DNA of 64,000 bases from Mycolicibacterium bacteremicum (lineage in GTDB: Bacteria; Actinomycetota; Actinomycetes; Mycobacteriales; Mycobacteriaceae), in NCBI RefSeq assembly GCF_002086115.1, contig NZ_MVHJ01000007.1, positions 124,001 through 188,000 of the forward strand. Reading direction: 5' to 3'. The notes beneath the pieces are model-generated. The model saw only the letters and a program-made list of their open reading frames with translations. It was not told the origin of the DNA and did not search any database. The number at the start of each line of letters is the position of its first letter. Position 1 is the stretch's first letter. A program made the translations under genes and the position numbers. Positions 8,441 through 16,525 of the stretch are shown here, piece after piece.

Positions 8441-8450
8441 CAACTACTTG
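8441..8450. promoter_or_regulatory. third CAACTACTTG operator box
   Basis: The 10-mer is identical to the box at 1845 and is followed by TGATA (GAGATA at 1845). It lies 20 bp before the aldehyde dehydrogenase start, in the only gap of this gene run larger than a few bases on that side. It suggests a separate promoter for the aldehyde dehydrogenase-SDR pair. Confidence 0.5.
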
Positions 8451-8461
8451 TGATATCCAGC

Positions 8462-9223
8462 TTACGGGATGAGCGGACCGACGGGCGTGGTGGTCGTCGC
8501 GTGGACGAGTAACTCGGCCAACTCCCGCGGTCTGCTCAGAAACGGTGAATGCGAACTGTCGATCGAGAGCTGTCCCACACCCAGGCGTCGGGCCACCGTA
8601 TCGGCCAGCCACCGCGGCATCGATCGATCCTGTTCGCAGACAATGAAACTGCGCGGCAAGTCGGCCTGCCAGAAGGTCGGTACCGATACCGGTGTGACGG
8701 TGGTGTCACCGAACCGTTCCGGCCCGAGCCGGTCGAATGCCCAGCGGGCGGTCGGCTCATCGCAATCGTGGTAGAAGTACCGGCGCGCGCCGTCGAAGTC
8801 GGCGAAGGTCATCGAGCCGTCCTCGCCGAACTGCAGGTAGCTCAGCATCTCTCCGACATCGGCGTCGAAGCCGTCGTCGGGCGCCTCGTCATCGCGCATG
8901 GCCATCGCTTCCGGATAGGTGCGGCCCTCCCGGGGCAGCGCCGCCGCCAGATAGATGAGGTGGCGTACGGAATCCGGTGCGGCATCGGCGGCCAGCGTGA
9001 TGTCGAATCCGCCACCGGAATGGCCGACCAGCACGTCACCGGGCCGCAGGGCGGCCAGAATGGCGTCCCGCCGGTTGGCCAAGGTCGACTCCTGATCGAC
9101 GAGCGAGCCGTGCCCCGGTAGATCGATCGCGATGGCGTCGTGATCGAGCGCGCTGAGCGCCTCGATGGTCCGGTCCCAGCACCAGGCCGCGTGAAAACCG
9201 CCGTGGACGAACAGGAATCGCAT
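8462..9223 (-). CDS. alpha/beta hydrolase
   Basis: A 253-residue alpha/beta hydrolase of the small esterase/hydroxynitrile-lyase-like group. It begins directly with the first strand and oxyanion loop (FLFVHGGFHAAW), has the nucleophile elbow GHSGGG near residues 67-72, and a C-terminal catalytic His in SSHSPF. A likely role is ester, thioester or lactone hydrolysis in the pathway. It begins 4 bp after the ferredoxin stop, so it is in the P450-ferredoxin operon. The substrate cannot be judged. Confidence 0.85.
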   Translation of the reverse strand: MRFLFVHGGFHAAWCWDRTIEALSALDHDAIAIDLPGHGSLVDQESTLANRRDAILAALRPGDVLVGHSGGGFDITLAADAAPDSVRHLIYLAAALPREGRTYPEAMAMRDDEAPDDGFDADVGEMLSYLQFGEDGSMTFADFDGARRYFYHDCDEPTARWAFDRLGPERFGDTTVTPVSVPTFWQADLPRSFIVCEQDRSMPRWLADTVARRLGVGQLSIDSSHSPFLSRPRELAELLVHATTTTPVGPLIP

Positions 9224-9227
9224 CCGC

Positions 9228-9422
9228 CTACTCGACGATCGCGATCGCCTGCCGGGGGCACTGCCGGACGGACTCGCGCACCTGCTGCTCGTTGTCCGGG
9301 GTCACCTCATCGGTGAGCACATGCAGATAGTCCTCGTCGTCGAGGTCGAAGACCTCCGGGATGATGCCCATGCAGACGCCGTTGCTCTCACACAGGCCGA
9401 AATCCACTTCGATACGGCTCAT
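9228..9422 (-). CDS. 3Fe-4S type ferredoxin, P450 partner
   Basis: A 64-residue ferredoxin with C-E-S-N-G-V-C at residues 11-17 and a distal C-P at 55-56. The missing middle cysteine of the usual CxxCxxC is typical of the 3Fe-4S ferredoxins that serve mycobacterial P450s; here the variable position is Asn. It lies 61 bp downstream of the P450 at 9484-10686 and upstream of an alpha/beta hydrolase, and should carry electrons to that P450. Confidence 0.9.
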   Translation of the reverse strand: MSRIEVDFGLCESNGVCMGIIPEVFDLDDEDYLHVLTDEVTPDNEQQVRESVRQCPRQAIAIVE

Positions 9423-9483
9423 CTGGCGACCTCGCGGGCAAGGCTCCCAAATGTGACATCTCGAGTCGCTGTCCCGGCGTCAG

Positions 9484-10686
9484 TCATGGCAGCCTCCGCA
9501 CCGGCACATGCGAGTAGCCGGCCACATTCTGCATGTGAACACGTTGCAGGCCATCCCATTTGACCTCGTACCGGGGCATGAAGTCGAGCAGCTTCTCCAG
9601 CGCGATGACGCTCTCCAGGCGGGCCAGCGCAGCCCCCAGGCAGCTGTGGATCCCGTAGCCGAGCCCCAGGTTCTGGGCCTCGGTGCGGTCGCGTTCGATG
9701 TCGAACCTGTCGGCGTCGGTGAAGGCGTCGGTGTCGCGGTTGGCCGCGGCGCTGATCAGGAACACCGGCTTGCCCGCCGGGATGGTGCCGCTGGGCACGT
9801 GCGCCTCCTTGAGCGTGTAGCGCACGTTGTACTGCACCGGGCCCTCGAAGCGCAGCAGTTCCTCGACGGCCGCCGGCACCAGGTCGCGGTTGTCGAGCAG
9901 CTTCTGCCATTGGTCGGGATGGCGCGCGAACAACACCATCGCGGTGCCGATCAGCTTGGTGACGGTCTCGGCGCCGGCCCCGCCCAGCAGGGTGGCGAAT
10001 CCGGTGATCTCGATGTCGTCGAGCTTGTGCAGTTCACCGTCCTCGCGCGGGATCTCCGCGGCGATCAGCCTGCTGATCATGTCGTCGGTCGGGTTCTCCC
10101 GGCGCTTCTGCACCAGCGAGTAGTAGTACATCGCGGTGTCGAGGTTGGCCTGCACGCCGGCCTCCGACGTGCTGAACTGTCCCGGCTCGCGGGACAGGCT
10201 GGTGTCGATCCAGTGCCGCACCATCTGGCGGTAGTCGGGTTCGACGCCGGCCATCCGGGTGATGACCTCGACCGGGAAGGGCCCGGAGAAATCCTCGACG
10301 ATGTCGAACTCCGCGGTGGCGATCTGACCGAGATAGCGATCGATCTGCTCGACGATGGTGTCCCGCTGGGCCTGCACCGCGCGCGGCGTGAAGGCCTTGT
10401 TCAGCAGGCTGCGCATGTGCCGGTGTTCGGGCGGGTCCATGAAGATGATCGACTTCTGCGGCGGCGTGTCGCTCTGCACCATGGCCAGATCGCACCCGCG
10501 GGACGAGGAGAACGCCTCATGGTCCTTCAGGGCCGCCGAGACATCCTCGTGCCGGGTCAGGGCGTAGAAGTCGCGGTCGGCGTTGTAGTACAGCGGCGCC
10601 TCGACACGCATCCGCCGGTAGATCTCGAACGGGTTCTCGAAGTACTCCTCGGAGAAAGGGTCGAACACGAGTTCCGCAGTGGTCAT
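9484..10686 (-). CDS. cytochrome P450
   Basis: A 400-residue soluble P450. It has the I-helix motif AGAETV, the ExxR pair in EELLRFE, and the haem loop LGYGIHSCLG, where the first position is Leu rather than the common Phe. ATG 10686 is chosen because AGGAG lies 8 bases upstream; GTG 10695 is the alternative. It probably hydroxylates a hydrophobic substrate using the ferredoxin at 9228. An inverted repeat and AACTGTA repeats lie just upstream (10701-10740), overlapping the end of the previous gene, so it may have its own regulated promoter. I cannot name the CYP family. Confidence 0.92.
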   Translation of the reverse strand: MTTAELVFDPFSEEYFENPFEIYRRMRVEAPLYYNADRDFYALTRHEDVSAALKDHEAFSSSRGCDLAMVQSDTPPQKSIIFMDPPEHRHMRSLLNKAFTPRAVQAQRDTIVEQIDRYLGQIATAEFDIVEDFSGPFPVEVITRMAGVEPDYRQMVRHWIDTSLSREPGQFSTSEAGVQANLDTAMYYYSLVQKRRENPTDDMISRLIAAEIPREDGELHKLDDIEITGFATLLGGAGAETVTKLIGTAMVLFARHPDQWQKLLDNRDLVPAAVEELLRFEGPVQYNVRYTLKEAHVPSGTIPAGKPVFLISAAANRDTDAFTDADRFDIERDRTEAQNLGLGYGIHSCLGAALARLESVIALEKLLDFMPRYEVKWDGLQRVHMQNVAGYSHVPVRRLP

Positions 10687-10700
10687 CCTCGGCACTCCTC

Positions 10701-10740
10701 AGCGTTACGGAAGGCTGTGAAACTGTAACGCTAACTGTAG
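10701..10740. promoter_or_regulatory. inverted repeat before the P450 gene
   Basis: AGCGTTAC (10701-10708) and GTAACGCT (10725-10732) form an 8-bp inverted repeat with a 16-base gap. AACTGTA is also repeated at 10721 and 10733. The block overlaps the stop codon of the gene at 10731 and ends just before the P450 ribosome binding site. It could be an operator or an mRNA hairpin that masks the site. Confidence 0.4.
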
Positions 10741-11543
10741 TCCTGTCCGGCTGGATGCGAAACCGCCAAATTGACCACCGGTTCAAGCACCCCCAGGTCG
10801 GCTCCGAGTTCGGCGACCGCGTTGCGCACGACGGTGACATCCTTGCCGATGAACTCCCGGACTGCGCCGATGAACGCCGCCGTCGACCCGGCACGCACGA
10901 CGTTGTCCAGCACCCGGCTGGCCCCGCTGCCGTGCGGTAACGCCCGTAGTAGCGAGGCCTCGTCCACCCCGAGCCGGTCCGCCAGCCGCGCCGCCTCGGC
11001 CAGCAGCCCGATCTGCGCGGCGAAAAGCGTGTTGTTGACCAGTTTGACCTTCTGGCCCGCGCCGAGCGATCCGACGTGCACCACCGGGTCGGCGTAGGCC
11101 GACAGCACCGCGTGTGCTCGGGCGAGGGCGGTATCGGAGCCACCGGCGAACACGGTCACCCGGCCGGCGGCGATATCGTGCGGTCCACCGCTGACCGGCG
11201 CGTCGAGCACGCCGACATGCGGCGCCGCGGCCGCGATGGTCTCCACCGTCTGTGGGCTGCCGGTCGTGTGGACCACGAGCGCCGCCCCCGCCGGGATGGC
11301 GTCCAGCAGCGGCGGTGTCGCGACCGTGCGCACCTGCTCGTCGGTGAAGACGCAGATCACCACCACCTCCGCGGCGGCGGCCACCTCGGCCGGCTCGGAC
11401 ACCGGCGTCGCGCCCAGATCGGCGATGGCGCGGCGCTTGTCGTCGCTGCGCCCCAGGGCCAGGACCTGATGGCCCGCCGCGGCCAGCCGGCGCACCATCG
11501 GTGCGCCCATCCGGCCGGTACCGATGAAGCCGACGCGTGTCAC
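10731..11543 (-). CDS. beta-hydroxyacid dehydrogenase-like NAD-binding protein
   Basis: A 270-residue protein of the 3-hydroxyisobutyrate/6-phosphogluconate dehydrogenase family. The N-terminal Rossmann motif is GFIGTGRMG, the substrate-binding motif DAPVSGG is near residues 118-124, and the helix with the catalytic Lys reads GAGQKVKLVNN, so the Lys is present. GTG 11543 overlaps the stop of the upstream paralogue (GTGA). It likely oxidises a small beta-hydroxy acid or reduces a semialdehyde. The two paralogues at 10731 and 11540 are adjacent and co-transcribed, and may act on successive or related intermediates. Confidence 0.87.
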   Translation of the reverse strand: MTRVGFIGTGRMGAPMVRRLAAAGHQVLALGRSDDKRRAIADLGATPVSEPAEVAAAAEVVVICVFTDEQVRTVATPPLLDAIPAGAALVVHTTGSPQTVETIAAAAPHVGVLDAPVSGGPHDIAAGRVTVFAGGSDTALARAHAVLSAYADPVVHVGSLGAGQKVKLVNNTLFAAQIGLLAEAARLADRLGVDEASLLRALPHGSGASRVLDNVVRAGSTAAFIGAVREFIGKDVTVVRNAVAELGADLGVLEPVVNLAVSHPAGQDYS

Positions 11544-12361
11544 GACCGTGGATGCTGCATCAGCTGCAGGGCGGCATCGGCGGCGTCGAACACCGCGCCC
11601 TCGGGCGCCGACGCGTGGCCCGCCAGCGTCGCGGCGTGCCGACAATCCTTCTGCAGCAACGCCCCGGCGATCGGGGCCAGATTGTCCAGCGATCCGCCGA
11701 ACGCGGCGATGCTGCCCAACGCCTTGCTGGTGGCCGAGCCACGGGTGATCACCTCGCAGAGCCGTTCCCGCGGCACACCCAGGGCCTCACCGAGTTCCAG
11801 TGTGCTCATCGCGGCGCCCAGGTTCGCGGTGAACAACAGATTGTTCAGGATCTTGGCAACCTGGCCGCTGCCCAGCGGGCCCAGGTGCACGATCGGATCG
11901 GCATAGGTGGCGAACACCGGTCGCACCTTCGCCACGTCCGCCTCGTCGCCGCCGATCATCACCAGTAGGGTGCCCGCCTCCACCGCCGGCCCCCCGCCGC
12001 TGACGGGGGCGTCGATCACCGAAACACCCTTGGCCTCGGCCAATTCGGCGATCTCCCGGCAGGTGTCGGGGTGGATGGTGCTGTGGATGGCGATGATGCC
12101 GCCGGACGCCATCCCGGCAAGCACGCCGTCATCGCCGGAGAGCACCTGGCGCACATCGTCGTCGCCCACCACGCACAGGCAGACCAGGTCGCTGGCCGCG
12201 CCGAGTTCGGCGGGGGTGCCGGCCACCTTGGCCGCGGTGTCGGCATACGGTTCCACCGAGGCGGGCCGGCGCGCCCACAGGGTCAGCTCGTAGCCGCCCT
12301 CGACGATGCGGCGGGCCATCGGCCCACCCTGACTGCCCAGTCCGATGAACCCAACGCGCAT
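11540..12361 (-). CDS. beta-hydroxyacid dehydrogenase-like NAD-binding protein, paralogue
   Basis: A 273-residue paralogue of the downstream gene. It has GFIGLGSQGGP at the N-terminus, DAPVSGGGP in the middle and GSGQVAKILNN with the catalytic Lys. ATG 12361 shares its first base with the preceding TGA stop (TGATG), so the start is well supported, although the frame stays open further upstream. The family normally acts on 3-hydroxyisobutyrate, tartronate semialdehyde or similar beta-hydroxy acids. Its place between an alpha/beta hydrolase and a second copy suggests a late step in chain degradation. Confidence 0.87.
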   Translation of the reverse strand: MRVGFIGLGSQGGPMARRIVEGGYELTLWARRPASVEPYADTAAKVAGTPAELGAASDLVCLCVVGDDDVRQVLSGDDGVLAGMASGGIIAIHSTIHPDTCREIAELAEAKGVSVIDAPVSGGGPAVEAGTLLVMIGGDEADVAKVRPVFATYADPIVHLGPLGSGQVAKILNNLLFTANLGAAMSTLELGEALGVPRERLCEVITRGSATSKALGSIAAFGGSLDNLAPIAGALLQKDCRHAATLAGHASAPEGAVFDAADAALQLMQHPRS

Positions 12362-13215
12362 CAACCAGCCTCCGCTTCTTCCGCGCCGAGACAATCCTCG
12401 ACGAACGACAACACCCGACCGTGATAGGTCTGCGCCGACAGGCCGACGCTCAGATTGTGCCCGCTGTCGGGCATGTGGTTGACCGTTACCTGCGGCGACG
12501 CGGCGAACAGCCCGGTGATGGCCGCCAGTGCCTCCGCCGAGGTGTCCCACACCCGCTCGTTCCCGGCCACGGTGTACTGCACCGGAACCCGCACGCGGGC
12601 GGCGAGGTCCGCGAAGTCGCGGCGGGCCCAGTCCGCGGTCACCGCGGCCTCGTAGGCGACGCCCGGGGCCGACAGCGCGCCGGTCAGAACCTCGGGCGGA
12701 TACAGCTCGGCAGGCTCCCACAACAACTCGCGCAGACCCGCCGGCCGCCGCGTCAATGTGGTGGTGCTCAATATCTCGGCGGCCTCGGGGCGGTAGCGCA
12801 GCCCGGTGCCCGCCACCTCCACCCCGATGACGTCATCGCGGTCGGCTGTCATCCGCAGTGCCAGTTCACTTCCCAGCGAGTGTGCGAAGAGGAACAACCC
12901 GGCACCGCGCGGACCGTCGGCCAGGATCTTGTCCACCGCGCCGAAGGCCAGCGTGACCCGGCGGGCCGGGTCGTCGAGCTGATCCTGATAGAGCGCCGAC
13001 GCGCCGTAGCCAGGGCGGTCCAGAGCGATGACGGTGTACCCCGCTGCGGCAGCGGCCCGCAGCAGGGACAGCTCCGGATGGTCCGGGCAGTCGAAGTACA
13101 CCGACGAGGTCGCCCCGCCGTGGATGGCGATGATGACCGCGCGCGGATCCGGCACGGCGGCGACGCGGGCCGACATCGGCACCGCGTCGACCAGCACGAT
13201 GCGGTTGGTTGTCAT
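12361..13215 (-). CDS. alpha/beta hydrolase
   Basis: A 284-residue alpha/beta hydrolase with an oxyanion region IIAIHGGATS, a nucleophile elbow A-H-S-L-G-S (Ala in place of the first Gly) and a C-terminal His in DSGHNLS. ATG 13215 fits the start of the first strand. An upstream ATG at 13284 is also possible: it overlaps the thiolase stop by 8 bp but adds an Ala/Arg-rich leader unlike the family, so I treat it as less likely. The function is hydrolysis of an ester or thioester of the pathway. It sits between the DUF35-thiolase fusion and the dehydrogenase pair. Confidence 0.83.
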   Translation of the reverse strand: MTTNRIVLVDAVPMSARVAAVPDPRAVIIAIHGGATSSVYFDCPDHPELSLLRAAAAAGYTVIALDRPGYGASALYQDQLDDPARRVTLAFGAVDKILADGPRGAGLFLFAHSLGSELALRMTADRDDVIGVEVAGTGLRYRPEAAEILSTTTLTRRPAGLRELLWEPAELYPPEVLTGALSAPGVAYEAAVTADWARRDFADLAARVRVPVQYTVAGNERVWDTSAEALAAITGLFAASPQVTVNHMPDSGHNLSVGLSAQTYHGRVLSFVEDCLGAEEAEAG

Positions 13216-13276
13216 TGCTCGGCCGCCGTTGGCTTCGATCCTCGCTCGTGCCGCGCTGCGATCCGCACTCGCGCGG

Positions 13277-14923
13277 CTAGCCATCGGTGCGCAGCAGTAA
13301 TACGCCCGACGGTGTCAGACCGCCGCTGCTGACGACGGCGACGCGGGCACCGGCGACCTGCCGTTCACCGGCCTCCCCGCGCAACTGGGACACCGCCTCG
13401 TGCACCAGTCCCATTCCGTGGGTGCGGCCGTGGGACAGCTGACCGCCGTGGGTGTTGAGCGGGATGGTCCCGTCCCGCGCGATGGCGCTGCCGCCGTCGA
13501 GAAAGTCCTTCGCCTCGCCGATACCGCAGAACCCCAGCGCCTCCAGCCAGGACAGGCAGTTGAAGGTGAACCCGTCATAGAGCTGGGCGACATCGACGTC
13601 ATCGGGCCGCAACGAGGTGCGGGTCCACAGATGGGCGGCCTGGCCGAGCACCTGCGGCTCGTGGGTGAGTGTGGTCTGGTCCCAGTCCGTGCGTTCGATG
13701 ATCTGGGTGCCGACGGCCTCGAAGTAGACCGGTTTCTTCGGGGCGTCCGCGGCGGCGTCGACGGCGGAGACGACGACCGCGACCGCACCGTCGCACGGTA
13801 CGTCGCAGTCGTAGAGCCCGAACGGCGTGGTGATCGGCCGGGCGCTGAGGTAGTCGTCCATCGTCATGGGATCGCGATAGATGGCCGTCGGGTTGAGCGC
13901 CGCATTGGCCCGCTGGTTCAGCGCGATCCAGCCGAGGGTCTCCCTGGTGGTGCCGTACCGGTGAAAGTGCCGCTGGGCGTTGAGGGCGAGCGTGTGTGCG
14001 GCCGAGGTGGCCCCGAACGGCGCCTGCCAGTTGTTGACCCGGGCGCCGCCGGGCGGGGAGACCTTGCCCTCCTTCATCAGCTGGTTGAAGGTGGCCTCCC
14101 ACAGCGTGCGGAAGCACAGCACGTGCCGCGCCATCCCGGTCGCCACCGCCATCACCGCGGCGATCACCGAACCACCCGGTCCGAAGGTGTCCATGCCGCC
14201 GTTGATCCAGGTGGGCCGCAGGCCCAGGGCGTTCTCCAGGGCCGTGCAGCCACCCTCGCCCATCCCCATCGCATCCACGGCCGGGTAGGTCGACAGACCG
14301 TCAATATCGGCCAGCGTCAGCCCGGCATCGGCGATGGCGGCCTCGGCCGCCTCGATGGTCAGCGACAACGGCGAAACCATCAGCCGGCGACCGAGTTTCG
14401 ACGCCCCGATGCCCGTTATGGCCGCGGCGTCCTCGAACTTGTCCTCGGTCGGCCGGGGGCGGACGAAGGTGGCGAAGTCCTGCGGGGCGATCTCGTCCTC
14501 AGGCAGCGGTGCGGTCTCGGGCTCGGCGGTCGGACGGAACAACGGCAACCAGACGTCGTCATGCTGCTCGAAGACCACCTCCACGACGCGGCCGAGTTCC
14601 AGCTCGGCGGGCTCGGAGCCGATGATGTTGGTGGTGAGCCGGACGCGCGGATCCTCCTCGATCGCCACCTGCGCGACGACGTAGGGGGCGGGCAGCCCAG
14701 GGATGGAGAATCGCTCGTTGACGGTGAAGGCCGACAGCACGGCGCGACCGGACACCTCGTGCGGGCTCAGGTTGTGGCCGGCGCAGTACCGGCACACCGG
14801 CTGCGGCGGGTGGATGAGTGACTTGCAGTCGTCGCAGCCCAGGATCCGCAACACGCCGTCGGCGCCGGAGGTCCAGAAGAACTCGTTGTCGAAGGTCAGT
14901 TGCGGCAACGGAAGTCGGCTCAT
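13277..14923 (-). CDS. DUF35 OB-fold/zinc-ribbon fused to a thiolase-like (Ltp2-like) domain
   Basis: A 548-residue fusion. Residues 1-130 are a DUF35 protein with a rubredoxin-like ribbon (CDDC and CRYC) and an OB-fold. Residues from about 165 on are a lipid-transfer/SCP-x-type thiolase. The nucleophilic Cys of true thiolases is absent (GMDTFGPGGS region), while QLYDGFTFNC and HGGQLSHG match the non-thiolytic Ltp2 branch. In steroid degradation Ltp2 and a separate DUF35 domain form a retro-aldol lyase that removes the last side-chain unit. I infer a similar C-C cleaving role. ATG 14923 overlaps the ferredoxin stop (ATGA). Confidence 0.85.
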   Translation of the reverse strand: MSRLPLPQLTFDNEFFWTSGADGVLRILGCDDCKSLIHPPQPVCRYCAGHNLSPHEVSGRAVLSAFTVNERFSIPGLPAPYVVAQVAIEEDPRVRLTTNIIGSEPAELELGRVVEVVFEQHDDVWLPLFRPTAEPETAPLPEDEIAPQDFATFVRPRPTEDKFEDAAAITGIGASKLGRRLMVSPLSLTIEAAEAAIADAGLTLADIDGLSTYPAVDAMGMGEGGCTALENALGLRPTWINGGMDTFGPGGSVIAAVMAVATGMARHVLCFRTLWEATFNQLMKEGKVSPPGGARVNNWQAPFGATSAAHTLALNAQRHFHRYGTTRETLGWIALNQRANAALNPTAIYRDPMTMDDYLSARPITTPFGLYDCDVPCDGAVAVVVSAVDAAADAPKKPVYFEAVGTQIIERTDWDQTTLTHEPQVLGQAAHLWTRTSLRPDDVDVAQLYDGFTFNCLSWLEALGFCGIGEAKDFLDGGSAIARDGTIPLNTHGGQLSHGRTHGMGLVHEAVSQLRGEAGERQVAGARVAVVSSGGLTPSGVLLLRTDG

Positions 14924-15225
14924 CGGGTCATATCCCACTGTGCGGCATCGGCATCGGTGCGCAGGTTGTCCAGATCGGGCTCCTCCAGCGTGGGCTGTGG
15001 CGGGTCATCGGGGCGCCGCTCGGCGATCTCCAGGATGGCGTGTACCGGACAGTCCAGCAGCGCCCGCTGTACGTCCGCGCGGTCCTGCTCGGGAATGATC
15101 CCGTCACCGACCAGCACGGCGTACCCCCAGTCGTCGAGCGAGAAGTACTCCGGGGCATGCCGGGCGCAGATGCCGAACCCGTCGCACAGGGTCCGGTCGA
15201 GTTTGATCCGCATCGGGTCGCTCAC
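14920..15225 (-). CDS. 3Fe-4S type ferredoxin with C-terminal extension
   Basis: A 101-residue ferredoxin: C-D-G-F-G-I-C at residues 14-20 and a distal D-C-P-V-H near 59-63. As in P450-linked ferredoxins the middle cysteine is replaced, here by Phe. About 30 acidic residues follow the fold, which is longer than the usual 63-70 residues. GTG 15225 overlaps the stop of the NuoF-like flavoprotein, so the two are translationally coupled. Their pairing suggests that the flavoprotein reduces this ferredoxin, which then serves an oxygenase elsewhere in the cluster. Confidence 0.88.
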   Translation of the reverse strand: MSDPMRIKLDRTLCDGFGICARHAPEYFSLDDWGYAVLVGDGIIPEQDRADVQRALLDCPVHAILEIAERRPDDPPQPTLEEPDLDNLRTDADAAQWDMTR

Positions 15226-16505
15226 AGGGACTCCACTTCGAAGGGCCGCAGTGCGTCATACGGGGTGGCACCTCCGCGTTCACCGGCCAGCAGGCGGGTG
15301 ACGTCGGCACCGAACATCGCCAGCATGCTCGCCGCGATGTTGCAGGCGGCATCCAGCGTCGCGCAGGCACCGCGCCCGCGCAGCACCGTCGACCAGCGCT
15401 GCAGCCGGGCCACATCGTCGGCGTCGGCGACGCCGTCGCGTAGTGCCCGGGCCGCCGCCGCCATCGCCGCGGTGCCGTTGAAGCACGAGCCGCACTGATC
15501 GGCATTCTCCCGGTCGTAGTACGCCAGCACCGCCGCGCCGACCGCGACGGGGCATTCCTCGGTGATGACCGAGACTGCGCCGCAACCGAGTCCGCTGCCG
15601 GCCGCCTGCAGCGACGCATGATCCAGGGTGGTGTCCAGGATGCGCCGGTCCAGCATGCCGGCGAAGTACCCACCCATCAACGCGCCGCGCACCTGGTCGA
15701 TGTCGATACCGTGGGAGATCAGCAGGTCGGCCGCGGGCACGCCGAGGGGCAGTTCGTAGAGTCCGGGCGGGCGGCCGCCGCCGGTGACGGTGGCCAGGTA
15801 TGTGCCGGGGGAGCTGTCGGTGCCGACCTCACGGTAGGCCGCCGCCCCGTGCCGGTGCACGAACGGGAGATTGGCCAGTGTCTCGACATTGCAGACCGCG
15901 GTCGGCAGGCCGCCCACACCCTCCTCGAAGACGCGCGGCGGTTTGTCGGTCGGCTTGGCAGGTCCACCGTTGATGGCGCGCACGGCCGCCGATTCCTCGC
16001 CGGCCACATACGCCGGTGCCACGGTGCGCACGCCGACCGTCACACCGTCGAGTTCGCCGGCCAGTTCGGCGAGTGCGGCGTGTACGGCCTCGGCCGACGC
16101 CGGATCCGAGACATAGACGTGGGCATGCCGGGCACCGACGATCTGTGCCGCCAGCCGCAGTCCGTCCAGCACCAGGTGCGGACGGTTGCGCAGCAACCAG
16201 CGGTCTTTCACCGAGGCGGGTTCGCCCTCCTCGCCGTTGGCCACCAGCACGGTGTCCTGTCCGCGTGCCGATGCCCGGCGCACCGTGCTGAGTTTGACGG
16301 CCATCGGGAAGGCCGCGCCGCCCCGGCCGAGAACGCCGGCGGCGCCGATGTCCCCGAGCAGGCCCTGGGCATCCGACAGCGGGCGGTAGCCGCCCGAATC
16401 ACGGTACTGCGCCAGCGTTTCGCGCCCCTCGTCGGTGCGCAGCAGGCGCGCCGTCAGACCCGGCCAGACGGTCACGGTCAGTTCGGTGTGCATCGCCGTA
16501 CTCAT
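15222..16505 (-). CDS. NuoF-like NADH-binding flavoprotein (stand-alone)
   Basis: A 427-residue homologue of the 51-kDa subunit of complex I. FMN/NADH-binding signatures are GRGGAAFP near residues 59-66, NGEEGEPAS near 89-97, and YVAGEES. In the cluster region the usual CxxCxxC reads C-G-S-C-F-N-G, so the third Cys is Gly; a distal Cys is present in GACATLDA. No other complex I genes are nearby. With the ferredoxin that overlaps its 3' end it probably forms an NADH-to-ferredoxin chain. ATG 16505 is preceded by GGGAAGGG. It is divergent from the gene at 16526 with only 20 bp between the starts. Confidence 0.87.
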   Translation of the reverse strand: MSTAMHTELTVTVWPGLTARLLRTDEGRETLAQYRDSGGYRPLSDAQGLLGDIGAAGVLGRGGAAFPMAVKLSTVRRASARGQDTVLVANGEEGEPASVKDRWLLRNRPHLVLDGLRLAAQIVGARHAHVYVSDPASAEAVHAALAELAGELDGVTVGVRTVAPAYVAGEESAAVRAINGGPAKPTDKPPRVFEEGVGGLPTAVCNVETLANLPFVHRHGAAAYREVGTDSSPGTYLATVTGGGRPPGLYELPLGVPAADLLISHGIDIDQVRGALMGGYFAGMLDRRILDTTLDHASLQAAGSGLGCGAVSVITEECPVAVGAAVLAYYDRENADQCGSCFNGTAAMAAAARALRDGVADADDVARLQRWSTVLRGRGACATLDAACNIAASMLAMFGADVTRLLAGERGGATPYDALRPFEVESL

Positions 16506-16525
16506 ATCCGGCTACCCTTCCCTGC

